Assembly: GCA_032622095.1 (NCBI GenBank)
Contig: CP136065.1
Location: 211,710,151-211,774,150, forward strand
DNA: 64,000 nucleotides
Source: Siphonodentalium dalli
Taxonomy: Eukaryota; Mollusca; Scaphopoda; Gadilida; Siphonodentaliidae
Reading direction: 5' to 3'
Under the pieces are notes generated by a model. That model worked only from the letters and a program-made list of their open reading frames with translations. It had not been told where the DNA came from and made no database searches. Each line of letters begins with the position of its first letter. Position 1 is the stretch's first letter. Made by a program: the position numbers and the translations under genes. This document shows positions 10,785-20,840 of this stretch, one piece after another.

Positions 10785-10980
10785 TCATAAGCCCAGCTGT
10801 TGTGGGATCCTAGCTGTTGTATATAAAATGTTATTATTCGATAATATCAAATAAAACTTATTGAATTGATAGCTTAACAAAAACAACATGTCCACAGTTT
10901 ATTACACCGGATAAGTTGATAATACAATGTTTTGGAGCTTCCTCTTTCAAATGATATATATATTATGGCATATATTTTAT
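10785..10980. mobile_element. Fragment of the GGCCCACTTAA-type TTAA element
   Basis: The stretch ACAGTTTATTACACCGGATA through TTTTGGAGCTTCCTCTTTC to GGCATATATTTTATAT matches the right-hand interior of the elements at 13009-13478, 17250-18410 and 34786-35661. Both tips are missing: a GTGACCC-type element begins at its right edge and the left part is gone. Confidence 0.6.
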
Positions 10981-11363
10981 ATATGTGACCTGCCATATCA
11001 AATCCAGTCGTAAGTCGGGATTTTTTTTACCCTGTGCCAATGCATTCTCTTATATATGCGAGTCGACCATAGGTCGCCTCGCATATATAAGAGAATGCAT
11101 TGGCCTAACAATTTTTTACAATTTTAATAATTTTTTCTTGTATTCTTTAACAATTTTATAATTTCACCCATACAGAGCCCCAGACAAACATGAGCAGACG
11201 ACACTCTTCTATATGCTTCTATATATGTGTGGGGCTCCCTGCAGGGTAATGGATGTTTTTTATTTTATGTCCTAAAAATTGTAAGAAACATTTATTTTAA
11301 AAAAATTATAAAAAATTGTTAGGCCAATGCATTCTCTTATATATGCGAGGCGACCTATGGTCC
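10981..11363. mobile_element. GTGACCC-type hairpin MITE, copy 1, right end lost
   Basis: Starts ATATGTGACCTGCCATATCA, then carries the complete 69-bp hairpin at 11036-11104, an AT-rich core with GGGGCTCCCTGCAGGGTAAT, and then the first half of the second hairpin, which breaks at about 11363 inside the loop. Relative to copies at 43993-44457 and 62654-63062 the core is in the opposite orientation. The missing right tip indicates a later deletion or insertion. Confidence 0.75.
11036..11104. repeat. 69-bp hairpin module (complete)
   Basis: A stem of about 29 bp per arm beginning GCCAATGCATTCTCTTATAT and closing around GTCGACCATAGGTCGCC. The same module occurs near 3284, 16327, 16475, 42607, 42820, 44047, 44334, 62709 and 62938, with partial or variant copies near 11333 and 43685. 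Confidence 0.9.
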
Positions 11364-12240
11364 ATGTGGAATCATGAATACTAAAAAGTTCCAAAAATGG
11401 AACGCAACTCCAGAACTTTGACATGTAGCACTTAAAGCGTGGAACGGGGGCTGGATTAATCCAATATGACCGCGACTCGGTGATCTCACTTATTGAGTAT
11501 AGCATAATCTTTTCAATAATGAATTAAAAAATAATGATAATAATGTTCTGCGTCTGTGATCAGCCTTTATAATGTGAAGCTTTGTATGAGAGAGCACGAT
11601 TTCGTGTTGTGTGGAAATATGCCCTGTCACTAACTCGCGGCCATCTTTGATCCACCAGGTCCGGTTCCGTGGTTTTACTTAGTTTCCAAATAGGAAGTCG
11701 TGAATAATTCAAAAGCTCCATATATGAAAATGCTTCTCCAAAACTTTGACCTGTAGCACTAACACCACGGAACCGGGGGTGGATAACATAATGCTTTATT
11801 CTCTGATCCAAGTTACATAATAGGACATTGAGACAGGAATAGGTATATACACAGAGATGAAACATATATACAATATTTACATCCGGTTTACATGGCCTCA
11901 ACAACAAAAAATGACATACAATTACATACATATGCCATTTATATAATAAGTATGGTGCCATTTGTGTCACTTGTACCTGGGACTGTGTTATATTAGTCCC
12001 AGCTTGTACGTCAATTGCGCTTATTTGTTTGCCATGACTATAATAGCAACAGCAACAACATGCACCTGTCAAGATAGCGGGTTATACTTCATATGTTGTA
12101 TATCATGTGTATACGGTAGATTTATTACATGTGTGATAATAATAACAACAACGGCAACAACATCAACCACGTTATGTGTTGCGAGTCTTTTCTACTTCAC
12201 TAAATATACATGTAGTTCTGATCAAAGAACATAACTTGCG
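11364..12240. other. Non-coding sequence with repeated GGAACCGG motifs
   Basis: Three related stretches, near 11400-11500, 11625-11690 and 11740-11790, share words such as AACTTTGACMTGTAGCAC, GGAACCGG and CCGCGA. The one at 11625-11690 is the inverse of 13862-13927. The 170-codon minus-strand ORF across this block has no recognisable domain and runs through the repeated words, so I do not call it a gene. Confidence 0.4.
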
Positions 12241-12334
12241 TAGGAAATGTGGGTGATTTGAGTTCAGAACGTCACTCATTATTTCTACATCAGCCCGTTC
12301 AGCATGTATACTTTGGATTAGATGAGATCTAGCT

Positions 12335-13850
12335 TTGAGTCTTGAATTTGTTGCATTCTAAAAGGTAATGAAATTCATCTCCAATTTGACTTTTGTTACA
12401 CAGAATACATTTCCTGTCCTTTTGATCGGTGCTATCCCGGTTTCGATTGGTAATTTATTATTTGATGTTCGAAATTTACATAAAATTGTTCGATTTGTTT
12501 CTCAAAGTTAATTTCGTGTTTGAATATCTGGTAAATTTTCCCCCTACTGGAACCATTGTTCATTTCAGCTCTCCAGGTTAATTTGAATTGATTCATTATA
12601 CTACATCGCACATAATCCAGAAATTGGTTCGGGTTTTGTATTCTTTGAGCATCTATTAAGTGGGACTGATTACACGAAAAAGATTTCGTGTCTTTGCTAT
12701 TTAGTAGACATTCAGATAAGTCAAACAAGATCTTCCCAATTCAATTTTTATTCATGTTTTTCAGGTGTACCCAGTATTTCATTAATTGTACTTTGATTTA
12801 AATTTCTATGGCGTGTCTACCTGATTCGCCGTACACCATATAGTCTGGTGTAGACTGCTTCAGGTTCATAACATGCTTGCAGAGTTTTTTGTGAACTTTC
12901 TCGATAATATTGTTGTCGCTAAACCCCCATATTCTACTGCCGTATAAAAGAACAGGCAACACGCACAAGTCGAATAATTCAAATATATAGTTTTTACAGA
13001 TAGACAATTTAAAGGCCCACTTAATTTTCGAGTCTCCGATTATTTTTTTTTATAGTGACTTGATATACGGTTTTAATAACAATCTATGCCATAAACTATG
13101 ATTATAAAATACTATAATTCATCACTATTTGAAACATCTGTGTCTCAGAAGATGCCCACTGAGAAATAGAAAAATGCTGAAGACCTCCCCCTCTGGAACC
13201 TAGAATGCAACAGAAATCAAACTTTTTCAATGAAAGGGGAAAAACTCTATCTTTAATATATAGAGTTATTCCCCCTGCATTGAAAATAATACTGATATTT
13301 AATTCTATCTTGATGACAAAACGCATTGGCAGCTCAACAAAAACAACAGCCCCCAATGTATTACACCGGATAAGTTGATAATACAATGTTTTGGAGCTTC
13401 CTCTTTCAAATGGTATATAATATGGCATATATTTTATATAAAGTAATCTGGGGGTTCGAAAATTAAGTGGTCCTTTAAACGTGATTTACTGATAACAGCA
13501 TACATTGCGCGCGTCCCCTTGTTTGATAAAATCTTTTTGGCTTCCGAGTAAGAACCAGATTTTGTCTGTATTATGCCAAGATAGTTAATTTTTTTAAAGA
13601 TTTCTATTTCTTTCTTATCGCAGGTAAATCGGGTATTTTTTGGCGCACTTCGCTTCGATACCAATAAAATCTTTGTTTTCTCAACATTGACGGTCATTTT
13701 CCATTTCTCGCAATATCGGGCGAACATATCAAGTTAATTTTGTAACTTTTTGGGGGTTTCTGCCATTAACACCGTGTCAACAGCGTATAAAATTAGTGAC
13801 AGTTTTAGGTATGCATGCAAGTTTTCTGGATATGCATGGATATATAGTTT
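12335..13850 (-). pseudogene. Non-LTR retrotransposon (LINE) ORF2 fragment: RT C-terminal half to CCHC knuckle
   Basis: Read on the minus strand from about 13850. RT motif C appears as YAVD near 13780, where active enzymes have YADD, so one catalytic aspartate is lost. An in-frame stop at 13734-13736 follows, then the characteristic YCEKWKMTVNVEKTKI segment (~13700), the VLPVLLYGSRIWG thumb-like motif (~12960) and the YGESGR motif (~12830). The reading frame, interrupted by stops, ends in a C-x2-C...H...C knuckle (near 12340-12420) typical of LINE C-termini. The endonuclease and fingers/palm start are missing. A TTAA element at 13009-13478 splits the ORF. The clade is not determinable by eye; CR1/Jockey-like is a guess. 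It encodes no functional protein. Confidence 0.8.
13009..13478. mobile_element. GGCCCACTTAA-type TTAA element inserted in the LINE
   Basis: Tips read TTAAAGGCCCACTTAATTTT and, at the right, AAAATTAAGTGGTCCTTTAA; TTAA abuts both ends. It splits the LINE ORF between the AMYAV segment and the FELFDLCVLPVLLYG segment, so it arrived after the LINE. There is no ORF with a transposase signature. Larger copies are at 17250-18410 and 34786-35661. Confidence 0.8.
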
Positions 13851-13861
13851 TTGAAATACAG

Positions 13862-13927
13862 TTGCGCCTATGAAACCACGGAACCGGACCTGGTGGATCC
13901 AATATGGCCGCGAGTTAGTGACAGTGC
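13862..13927. repeat. Inverted copy of the 11625-11690 repeat
   Basis: ACCACGGAACCGGACCTGGT and the following GGATCCAATATGGCCGCGAG are the inverse of the stretch near 11630-11680. The LINE fragment lies between the two copies, so they could be the ends of a composite insertion, or two independent fragments of one family. Confidence 0.6.
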
Positions 13928-14049
13928 GTATTAGCTCACTGTGTAATTCAGCATAAACTTGAAGATGTGATGAGTTGATAGTATTTAATAATCCTTGATA
14001 ATAGTCAATGAAGAATGTAGCAATAACATATAGTCGGATTCCGTACAAT

Positions 14050-14354
14050 TAGTCCAGGGGCATTAGGTTTCACTAGGGAAAAACATCGGGCAAAGCTTAT
14101 TTTTTCAGGAATTTAATAAGAGCATGTTAATGAACAACATGGCAAAAACTCCCCTAGAATCCGAGTTGAGCTTTTTTTTAAAGATATCTTAATTTTTCGG
14201 AATTGTTCAAATTCTGAAGCATTTCCATCATACCATATGCGATGCAGTCATGTGTAGTCCAATTAACGCCAAATTCATAATACATTGAAATATATACACA
14301 GAATTCGTAGTCGTGAACCATATATACGTAGAATGTCTGTCCCAAAAATATTAA
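14050..14354. other. Unassigned sequence
   Basis: No coding frame or named repeat. It ends at the left edge of the 1.3-kb dispersed repeat. Confidence 0.3.
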
Positions 14355-15645
14355 TGGCTGCCAAAATGGACAAAATTGAATGAAAATTACATTTTGTGCA
14401 AAATCGAACAGCCAGACCGAATTATGTGAGGAAGATTGCAGAGTACAAGGGAATCATTTGATCAGAGATGTACGAATTATCTCTAATATATCTCACGAGA
14501 GAGCAAGGTTTCATACAATGGTTAAATCTGGACTTTTTGGTCGCAAAGAAACGGAACAATAACTCAATTTCTCTGCACTATTTATCTTGAATCGTGTGAT
14601 ATAAATTATGTGTAAAATAAACTGTGAAATGAAATTTTAATAGCGGTGGAATGATGATACTGTGACCTTTTCTAGAAGCAGAAATATATGATCATAGCGG
14701 CCTCACCAATGTGACCTATCATCGTTTTTTTTAAATATACAACATCAAACCTTTCAAAATGCACTGCTATAGAACAGTATATAAGAGAGATATTCATAGA
14801 GTAATGGGTGAAATGTGGATATTCTATTGTCCGTGTAGTCATAGTTGCCTCCGATCAATGATAAAACGTGAATATTTCGTTTTTATCACAAGAATGCATT
14901 GTGGTACATGTATACTATGAGCACAGGAGAAACATATACTATCTTCAAAAATTCATTCTAAACGATATGTGTAGTCGCTAATTCTGCCTATTATTGCGAA
15001 TGAGTGATACATGATGTCTGTGAAGTTATTAAAATAGAGAACTCGCGTCTATGTTTTGAGAAACCCGATCAATACGACATCGAATACTAGGCTACAGTTT
15101 GCCTTTAAAAATCGTCATTGTTTTGGCTCAGTATGTTATTTCATATCCATATCTGCGAAATTCATTCGAAATTCCCATTTGAATTGGTGTCTCTGGTTGG
15201 AGAATTTTGTGTTGAACAAAATCGAGTTACCTTTATATATTTTCAGACTGAAACATTGTCACATAATCCAATTATTTCCATGATTGTGAAAAAGAAATAA
15301 AGTTTGTTTTCTTATATGGAAAAAAATGGATTTTTCGTGACGCATCCACGATGTTATGGCCTAAATAATATTTTTTTTAAACCAGCTTTCCCTGATTTAT
15401 TTCCTAACTTTTCCCCTTTTACGTCTAATGTGCTTGTACTAAATAATCTAATAGTTGAAGTATAGTCTCTTAACAAATTGAGCAATAATTTAAATTAGGT
15501 ATTTTAATGGTTTCTCGTTCCTTCTTCCTCATTGAGAATCTCATGTTAAACTTGTTATATATATACCGCGTATACGGCGTAACATTGTGCACATGGACGA
15601 TTTTTGCGTAATCTAGATTAATGTTTTACGACAAGACATGGTTTG
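14355..15645 (+). repeat. 1.3-kb dispersed repeat, copy 1
   Basis: Matches 31427-32735 along its whole length in the same orientation, from GGCTGCCAAAATGGACAAAA to ACGACAAGACATGG, with a few percent substitutions and small indels; copy 2 has ~35 extra bases near 32385. The open frames inside (about 60 to 75 codons, containing a CWFHIHICEIHSKFPF-like stretch) are short and differ in length between copies, so I do not call a gene. The right edge lies exactly where the gypsy RNase H fragment starts, so it may have truncated that element. Confidence 0.8.
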
Positions 15646-15669
15646 CGCAGATTTAAAAAAATGCACGTA

Positions 15670-16177
15670 TTTTTCTTTCGTCATGCAGTTCCAGTTCTGT
15701 CATACTACAATCCTGATAGAAATACGTCATTACAAGTAGATGCGAGTCGCCTCAATGGACTGGGATTCGCTCTTATCCAAAAAGACCCGATAACACGAGA
15801 ATGGCATCTTATCAAGGCTGGATCTCGTTTCCTAACGGACGCAGAAACCCGATATGCAATGATTGAGTTGGAGATGATAGCGGCGACTTGGGCCGTTCAG
15901 AAATGTTCAATTTTCCTTGAAGGACCAGAGGACTACCACATTTTGACATTATCACTGACCATTGACATTTGTTGCCAATTATGAACAGCTACTGTTTGGA
16001 CGACATAGACAACCCACGACGGCAGCGATTGAGGATGAAGTTGATGCGATATAGGTTTACTGCTGCTTGGACTCCTGGGACAAAACTGAAAGCAACAAAT
16101 GCCAAGTCGAGACATCCAACTACTCAACCTGATTTAGAAGATGAGATATTAGAACGGGAGGTTGAGTATAGTCTTAA
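15670..16177 (+). pseudogene. Ty3/gypsy-type pol fragment: RNase H domain
   Basis: The frame encodes an RNase H domain of the Ty3/gypsy type: LQVDAS with the first catalytic aspartate, GLGFALIQ, then AETRYAMIELEMIAATWA with the catalytic glutamate, then a TDH motif in a shifted frame near 15955, followed at once by a TGA. The next frame continues through YRFTAAWTPGTKLKATNA. The protease and reverse transcriptase are missing: upstream is the 1.3-kb repeat. The frameshift and stop make it non-functional. The frame continues at 16574 once the nested TTAA element is discounted. Confidence 0.85.
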
Positions 16178-16573
16178 CCCTTTACCCAACAAACCGGCCA
16201 AAACCGGCCAAATAAAGCTTCAACAGCCTAAAATATCTTCGGTCTGTCTCAATAGAACCATACAAATATGGATATCATTGGAATCGGCTCCTTGACCACA
16301 TTGTGATAGTTACAGTTATGCCCTGTGCCAATGCATTCTCTTATATATGCGAGTCGACCATAGGTCGCCTCGCATATATAAGAGAATGCATTGGCCTAAA
16401 CAAAATCTGTTTTTAACACTTTTTACCATTTTTTCTTACATTCTTTAACAATTTTATAATTTTTAATGTGTTAAGCCAATGCATTCTCTTATATATGCGA
16501 GGCGACCTATGGTCGACTCGCATATATAAGAGAATGCATTGGCACATGGCCCTTCTGTTGGGTAAAGGGTTAA
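16174..16573. mobile_element. piggyBac-like MITE (CCCTTTACCCAACA tips) inserted in gypsy, copy 1
   Basis: TTAA at 16174-16177 and 16570-16573 flanks tips CCCTTTACCCAACA and TGTTGGGTAAAGGG. CCC-starting tips with TTAA duplication are diagnostic of piggyBac-type insertion. Inside each end is a 69-bp hairpin (16327-16395 and 16475-16543). There is no transposase ORF. The gypsy frame reads straight through the empty site once the element and one TTAA are removed, which confirms both boundaries. Confidence 0.9.
16327..16543. repeat. Pair of 69-bp hairpins inside the piggyBac-like MITE
   Basis: The left hairpin spans 16327-16395 with loop GTCGACCATAGGTCGCC, the right 16475-16543 with the inverse loop. 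The stem arms are nearly perfect. About 80 bp of AT-rich sequence separates them. Confidence 0.9.
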
Positions 16574-16845
16574 AAGTATGAGAGCATCAAATGTTGGCCC
16601 AGGGGATCAGATGGAAGACCTTCACCTTGGAGCAGTAAAAGCAGCGGCATCCACAGACGAGGAGTATCTGGAACTCGAACGCATAATTGAAAGCGGTTTT
16701 CCTAATGAGAAAAACGACTTACCATTTATTGTGCGACCTTATTGGAATGTGCGTGACCGCCTCACAATCGACAATGGTTACATTGTTTGTGGATGTAGAC
16801 TTGTTATTCCGAGGAGTATGAGACACAACATACTGGACAAACTTC
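16574..16845 (+). pseudogene. Ty3/gypsy-type pol fragment: linker and start of integrase
   Basis: Continues the frame of the upstream RNase H fragment after the TTAA element. It encodes an acidic linker and then the region just before the integrase zinc finger (LTIDNGYIVCGCRLVIPRS), ending at 16845, where a 2.0-kb Foldback-type element is inserted. The sequence LVIPRS followed by a histidine and leucine-rich stretch is the typical entrance to the HHCC zinc-binding domain of gypsy integrases. Confidence 0.8.
16837..16845. repeat. 9-bp target site duplication, left copy
   Basis: ACAAACTTC here is repeated exactly at 18849-18857 on the other side of the Foldback-type insertion. Joining the flanks through one copy keeps the gypsy integrase frame open. 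Confidence 0.85.
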
Positions 16846-16975
16846 GGGGACATGTCTCTATTCCGAAGGTTCGCTATTCCGAAGGTTCACTATTCCGAAG
16901 GTTCTCTATTCCGAATGTTCGCTATTCCGAATGTTCACTATTCCGAAGGTTCTCTATTCGAAAATGTTGTTTGTT
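16846..16975. repeat. Left array of 16-bp units in the Foldback-type element
   Basis: Six or so units of CTATTCCGAAGGTTC followed by G, A or T. Two units carry GAATGTTC in place of GAAGGTTC. The array faces the inverse array at 18710-18840. Confidence 0.9.
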
Positions 16976-17249
16976 TTTGTTTTCGCGGGTATCCTTGAGA
17001 TTTAATCATTACGTATGACGTTATTTCTCAATACATATTCACGACACGCAACCGACACAATTGCTATGTTTCCCATACGATTTAATGTCATTACGTATGA
17101 CGTTATAACTCAATAATCTTAGAGGCACGAATACGCCAGCTAAAGGCGGATTATAACAGTGGGCTATATAATAAATACTGCGTATCATAATATCGCTGAA
17201 TAGACGGGTATGAGATGAACCTAACTGCAATTGTGACTTTGTATTTATT

Positions 17250-18410
17250 TTAAAGGCCCGCTTAATTTTCGAGTCACCGATTACTTTTTATAGTGCCTTG
17301 ATATACGGTATTAAAGGTACTCAACCCGATAAAACTCCTCTCAATTACTATTTCAATGGCTTCGGGGGTCAAAAATATTTGATTCGAGTCGAGGAAGTCA
17401 CCCATCAAAGCTCAGATTTGTTAGATATCGATTTTAGAAATCTATTATTTTTCATTATCGGGAATACTATCTGGCCCAGAACTCAGTCAAAATTGCGTAA
17501 AAATTACCACTTGATTTTAGAGTTATTCATCCTTGTCTGTTTGAATAGATTTGGAGTACACATCCAGAGCAGATTACGGCAGTTATTGGTACTCATCTCG
17601 AGAACATAACAAATTTGAAAAATCAATATCTAATAACTCTGAGCTTTGTTTGATGGGTTCCTCGACTCGAATCAAATATTTTTTACCCCCAAAGCCAAAG
17701 AAATAGTAATATAGGACCCTCTGATCGGATTGTTGTTGTTGGAATCTGTTGAGATGGGGACCCTCTTTACGGGTTGAGTACCTTTAATAGGCCTAACAAT
17801 CTATGGCATAAAATATTATTAAAATACTATAATTCATCACCGTTTGAAACGTCTCTGTCTCAGAAGGTGCTCATAGAGTAATAAAACATAGCTGAAATCA
17901 TAAAATCATTTCCCCCGTCATGGCTCCCAGAACGGAACATAATTCAAACTATAGTTTATTTTCAATGGAAGGGGAATAACTCTATATCTAAAAAACAGAC
18001 TTTGTGTAGAAATTTCAGCACAGAACAGACGTCCATATCTCAACAAAAACAACATGTTCACATAGAAAAATAGAAAACAGCTGAAATCATAAAAAGATCC
18101 CCCCGTTATGGCTCCCAGAATGCAACAGAATTCAAACTAAAATGTATTTTCAATGCAAGGGATATAATGCTATCTTTAAAATATAGTTATTCCCCCTCCA
18201 TTGAAAATAATACTTTGCATAACAAAACCAGATGAAACTTAAGCACAAAAACACGTCGGTAACTCACCAAAAAAACAACATGTTCACAGTTTATTACACC
18301 GGATAAGTTGATAATACAATGTTAGAGAGCTTCCTATTTCAAATGGTATATATTATGGCATATAATTTATAGATGTGATCTGTTGGTTCGAAAATTAAGT
18401 GGGCCTTTAA
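17250..18410. mobile_element. GGCCCACTTAA-type TTAA element nested in the Foldback-type element
   Basis: The left tip TTAAAGGCCCGCTTAATTTT starts at 17250, and the right end AAAATTAAGTGGGCCTTTAA finishes at 18410. TTAA abuts both sides. The interior repeats the blocks seen at 34786-35661, including ACACCGGATAAGTTGATAAT. It is split by a second TTAA element at 17311-17787. Confidence 0.8.
17311..17787. mobile_element. AGGTACTC-type TTAA element, copy 2 (innermost of the nest)
   Basis: TTAAAGGTACTCAACCCG at the left and CGGGTTGAGTACCTTTAA at the right, with TTAA on both sides. Subterminal ATTCGAGTCGAGGAA and its inverse form the rest of the inverted repeat. It is the fourth level of nesting: gypsy, Foldback-type, GGCCC-type, then this. 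Confidence 0.85.
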
Positions 18411-18709
18411 TGTTGTTTCTTTCAAATACAGATTGCCAGTTCGGACAGACTGTATCTCTTACATGTAGTTTATTTCAGTCATGCAGTCATCTTGTTTTCA
18501 ACTTTCCATAATAAACGATAAACTGATTCCGGTACTGGCTTCTTGCTATTAATAACCGACATCTGGGACAATTTAGGTCATTTTAGGAATTAGAATGGGG
18601 TATTTAAATGTACTGAGTAATAGTATTTTTCATTCCTCGTGTGGTTTTTGTGGGGGGGGGGGGGTCTGCAAATTATAATTCATTTGTGGTTAAATACGCC
18701 CAGAATAGA

Positions 18710-18848
18710 AAACCTTCAGAATAGAGAACCTTCGGAATAGCCAACTTTCGGAATAGTGAACCTTCGGAATAATGAACCTTCGGAATAGGGAACCTTCGGA
18801 ATAATGAACCTTCAGAATAGCGAACCTTCGGAATAGAGAACCCTACCC
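18710..18848. repeat. Right array of 16-bp units in the Foldback-type element
   Basis: About eight units of GAACCTTCGGAATAG plus a variable base, the inverse of the left array. This array is longer than the left one, as is common for arrays that change in unit number. Confidence 0.9.
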
Positions 18849-18857
18849 ACAAACTTC
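18849..18857. repeat. 9-bp target site duplication, right copy
   Basis: Second copy of ACAAACTTC, identical to 16837-16845. It begins the downstream integrase-coding fragment. Confidence 0.85.
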
Positions 18858-19790
18858 ATGCAAGTCACCAAGGTATCGAGAGTACAAAACGCAGAGCTAG
18901 ACTGGTGGTATACTGGCCTAAAATAGACAATGATATCGAGCGAACTGTTCGGTCGTGTTCCAGTTGTACACAAATTTTTCCCAGTCAATGCAAAGAAACT
19001 CTGGTACACCACCACGTCCATACGCGTGTGTTTGAACATGTCTGTTCAGATCTACTTCAATTGAATGGACACACATACTTGGTTGTCACATACGTCAAAT
19101 CAGGATGGCCATATGTGTTTAACCCCGGCAGAGATGCAACATCCAGAAGTCTTATCGATTCGTTTAGAAAAAAAAACATTCATAGACACATCAGTGCCTG
19201 TGCTCCTTTATTCAGATAATGGACCTCAATACACGTCCAATGTGTTCCAGAAATTTCTCACCGATTGGGGTATCCGACATGTGACATTGTCCCCGCACTA
19301 CCCACATTCGAATTCTCATGCAGAGGCCAGTGTTAAATCTATGAAACATCTGTTTCAGGCATCATACACAAACAACAGAGAGCTTGATATCGACAAGTGG
19401 TGGCGGGGAATAATACAGTGGCGAAATACTCTCGGTCTGATGGCCTTTCGCCAGCACAGATGTTTTTGGGCATCCGACAAGAGACACATTACCAGTTCAC
19501 AAGAGAGCGTTCAGTCGAGAGTGGCAGACTGCAATCAGCAAGGTTGATGAAAAAGCTTACTTGAACCGGGAAAAGTTAGAGAGACGATACAATGCGACAG
19601 CGCGCCCATTACCCAATGTAATAGGTGGACATAAGGTAGTAATCCAGAATCATCGCACAGAAAGATGGGACATGTGTGGAACTATTACAGAAGTTGGTAA
19701 GAATCGAGATTACCAGGTTGAACTCAACTCTGGTAGAGTATGGCGAAGAAACCGGATTTTTTTTTGTTGCGAAAGTGCTATCCCGTTCGC
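18849..19790 (+). pseudogene. Ty3/gypsy-type integrase, broken by frameshifts, with GPY/F-like C-terminus
   Basis: The fragment encodes, in order: the HHCC zinc finger (histidines near 18860-18875, CSSC near 18955), the first catalytic aspartate in CSDLLQLNGHTYLVV (~19040), the second in YSDNGPQY (~19215), and the catalytic glutamate in SHAEASVKS (~19320). A GPY/F-like domain near 19640-19760 contains GGHKVVIQNHRTERWD. All three catalytic residues survive, but the frame shifts at the A run near 19165 and again near 19430, so no complete integrase can be made. The family integrates cDNA into host chromosomes. The element lacks RT, protease and gag here. The nearest clade is not determinable by eye. 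Confidence 0.85.
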
Positions 19791-19966
19791 CCAGTGGACA
19801 TCGGTGAATGTACGTCGGAGATTTCGAATGGGGGGAGTCCGCATGCGGGTCGAGGTGTTCAGCTATCTTCCCCAGTGCAGCCAATTGTTAGACTCATTGA
19901 AGAAATATGATTTCAACACACATGAATATTCTATACACCGAGAGAGCAGAATGAGCAAGGACCTTG

Positions 19967-19998
19967 GGAGAGGAGGAGGAGGAGGAGGAAAGAGAGAT
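19967..19998 (+). other. Purine-rich tract, possible polypurine tract of the gypsy element
   Basis: A 30-base GGA-rich purine stretch about 180 bp downstream of the integrase tail. LTR retrotransposons use such a tract just upstream of the 3' LTR to prime plus-strand DNA. No matching LTR pair can be recognised in this window, so the call is only positional; it could also be a simple repeat. Confidence 0.45.
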
Positions 19999-20285
19999 GA
20001 TGGACTTTGTATTATATACGGTGTTTTATTGTAACGCCCTATTAGGGTAGTCGATAAAGGAAACCAACTTTTTAGTTTTACAGAATATAAGTTCGTTCTT
20101 CTAATGTGATAGTTGTCTACTTCATTGAATACAAGAAAACTAAGATGCATGCATCAGGTCGGCCGTGAACTATCTACCATAGAATTGTTGTAGCTATCGA
20201 TTATACATTTTGGAACACCTGTCTGTATGTATGTGTGTATGCATGAATGCATGTGTGTATGTGTTATAGACTCTAACACTGCTCG
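19999..20285. other. Unassigned sequence, possible remnant of a 3' LTR
   Basis: Follows the purine tract where an LTR would lie, but I find no second copy in the window and no clear TG...CA boundaries. A short TGTATG microsatellite lies at 20220-20260. Confidence 0.3.
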
Positions 20286-20439
20286 ACTGATCCGACTCGG
20301 ATTTGGTATTTAACGTGTCAACTTGACCTCGCTCATAGGCATGTTTCTGGACCTTGACCGATCCGACTAAAAAATTGTGTGTAGGACTACTTCGATCCCG
20401 GGAGCAATATGGACGGGTCCAATTTCACGTGGGACCATG

Positions 20440-20840
20440 TTCTCGAACGTGCTGATGTAGGCATGTTTCTGGACTATTTGGACGGGTCAAATCTTGATCC
20501 CGACCTGACTTTGACATTCAAAAAGATCAATTCAAGGTCAAATCTGGTAAAACGGAAGTATTTCAACGAAATATAATACCTACTGTTACTTTTGTCCCAG
20601 GAGTGTTTCGGGTGGGTCAAATTATGACCCTGGCCTGATCTTGACATTCAAAATTGTCAATTCAAGGTCAAATCGGGTAAAGCCGGGCGGATTTCGACGG
20701 GTATTTTTGTCGTGACTTTTGTCCGGGGAGTGTTTTGGACGGGTCAAATCGTGACCCGACATGACGTTCACCTTTAAAATGGTCAATTCAAGGTTAAATC
20801 GCGCAATTCTCCGAAAATCAGAGGGGAACATCCCGGACGA
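20440..20840. repeat. Degenerate tandem repeat, period ~120-130 bp
   Basis: Words GGACGGGTCAAAT, TGACCC, GACATTCA, TCAATTCAAGGTCAAAT and GGGAGTGTTTTGG recur in order at about 20475, 20610 and 20740. The stretches open in one frame on the minus strand are a consequence of the repeats. No domain was seen. Confidence 0.65.

Larger units (their letters stand above)
16846..18848. mobile_element. Foldback-type element, 2,003 bp, with 16-bp tandem repeats in its inverted ends
   Basis: The left end is a GGGG-start followed by six tandem units of CTATTCCGAAGGTTC plus one variable base (to ~16960). The right end (~18710-18848) is the inverse array with about eight units, ending GAACCCTACCC. A 9-bp duplication, ACAAACTTC, flanks it. 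Inverted ends made of short tandem repeats with 9-bp duplications are the described features of Foldback elements, and 9 bp also fits Mutator-type transposases. No transposase is encoded. The interior holds two further nested TTAA elements. Confidence 0.85.

Noticed and set aside
11560-12072. 170-codon minus-strand ORF
   Set aside because: No motif, it starts with a Cys-rich low-complexity stretch, and crosses repeated GGAACCGG blocks.
15056-15300. 75- and 60-codon ORFs in the 1.3-kb repeat, also in its second copy
   Set aside because: Two overlapping frames of the same DNA are both open and differ in length between copies; no domain. Too weak for a gene call.
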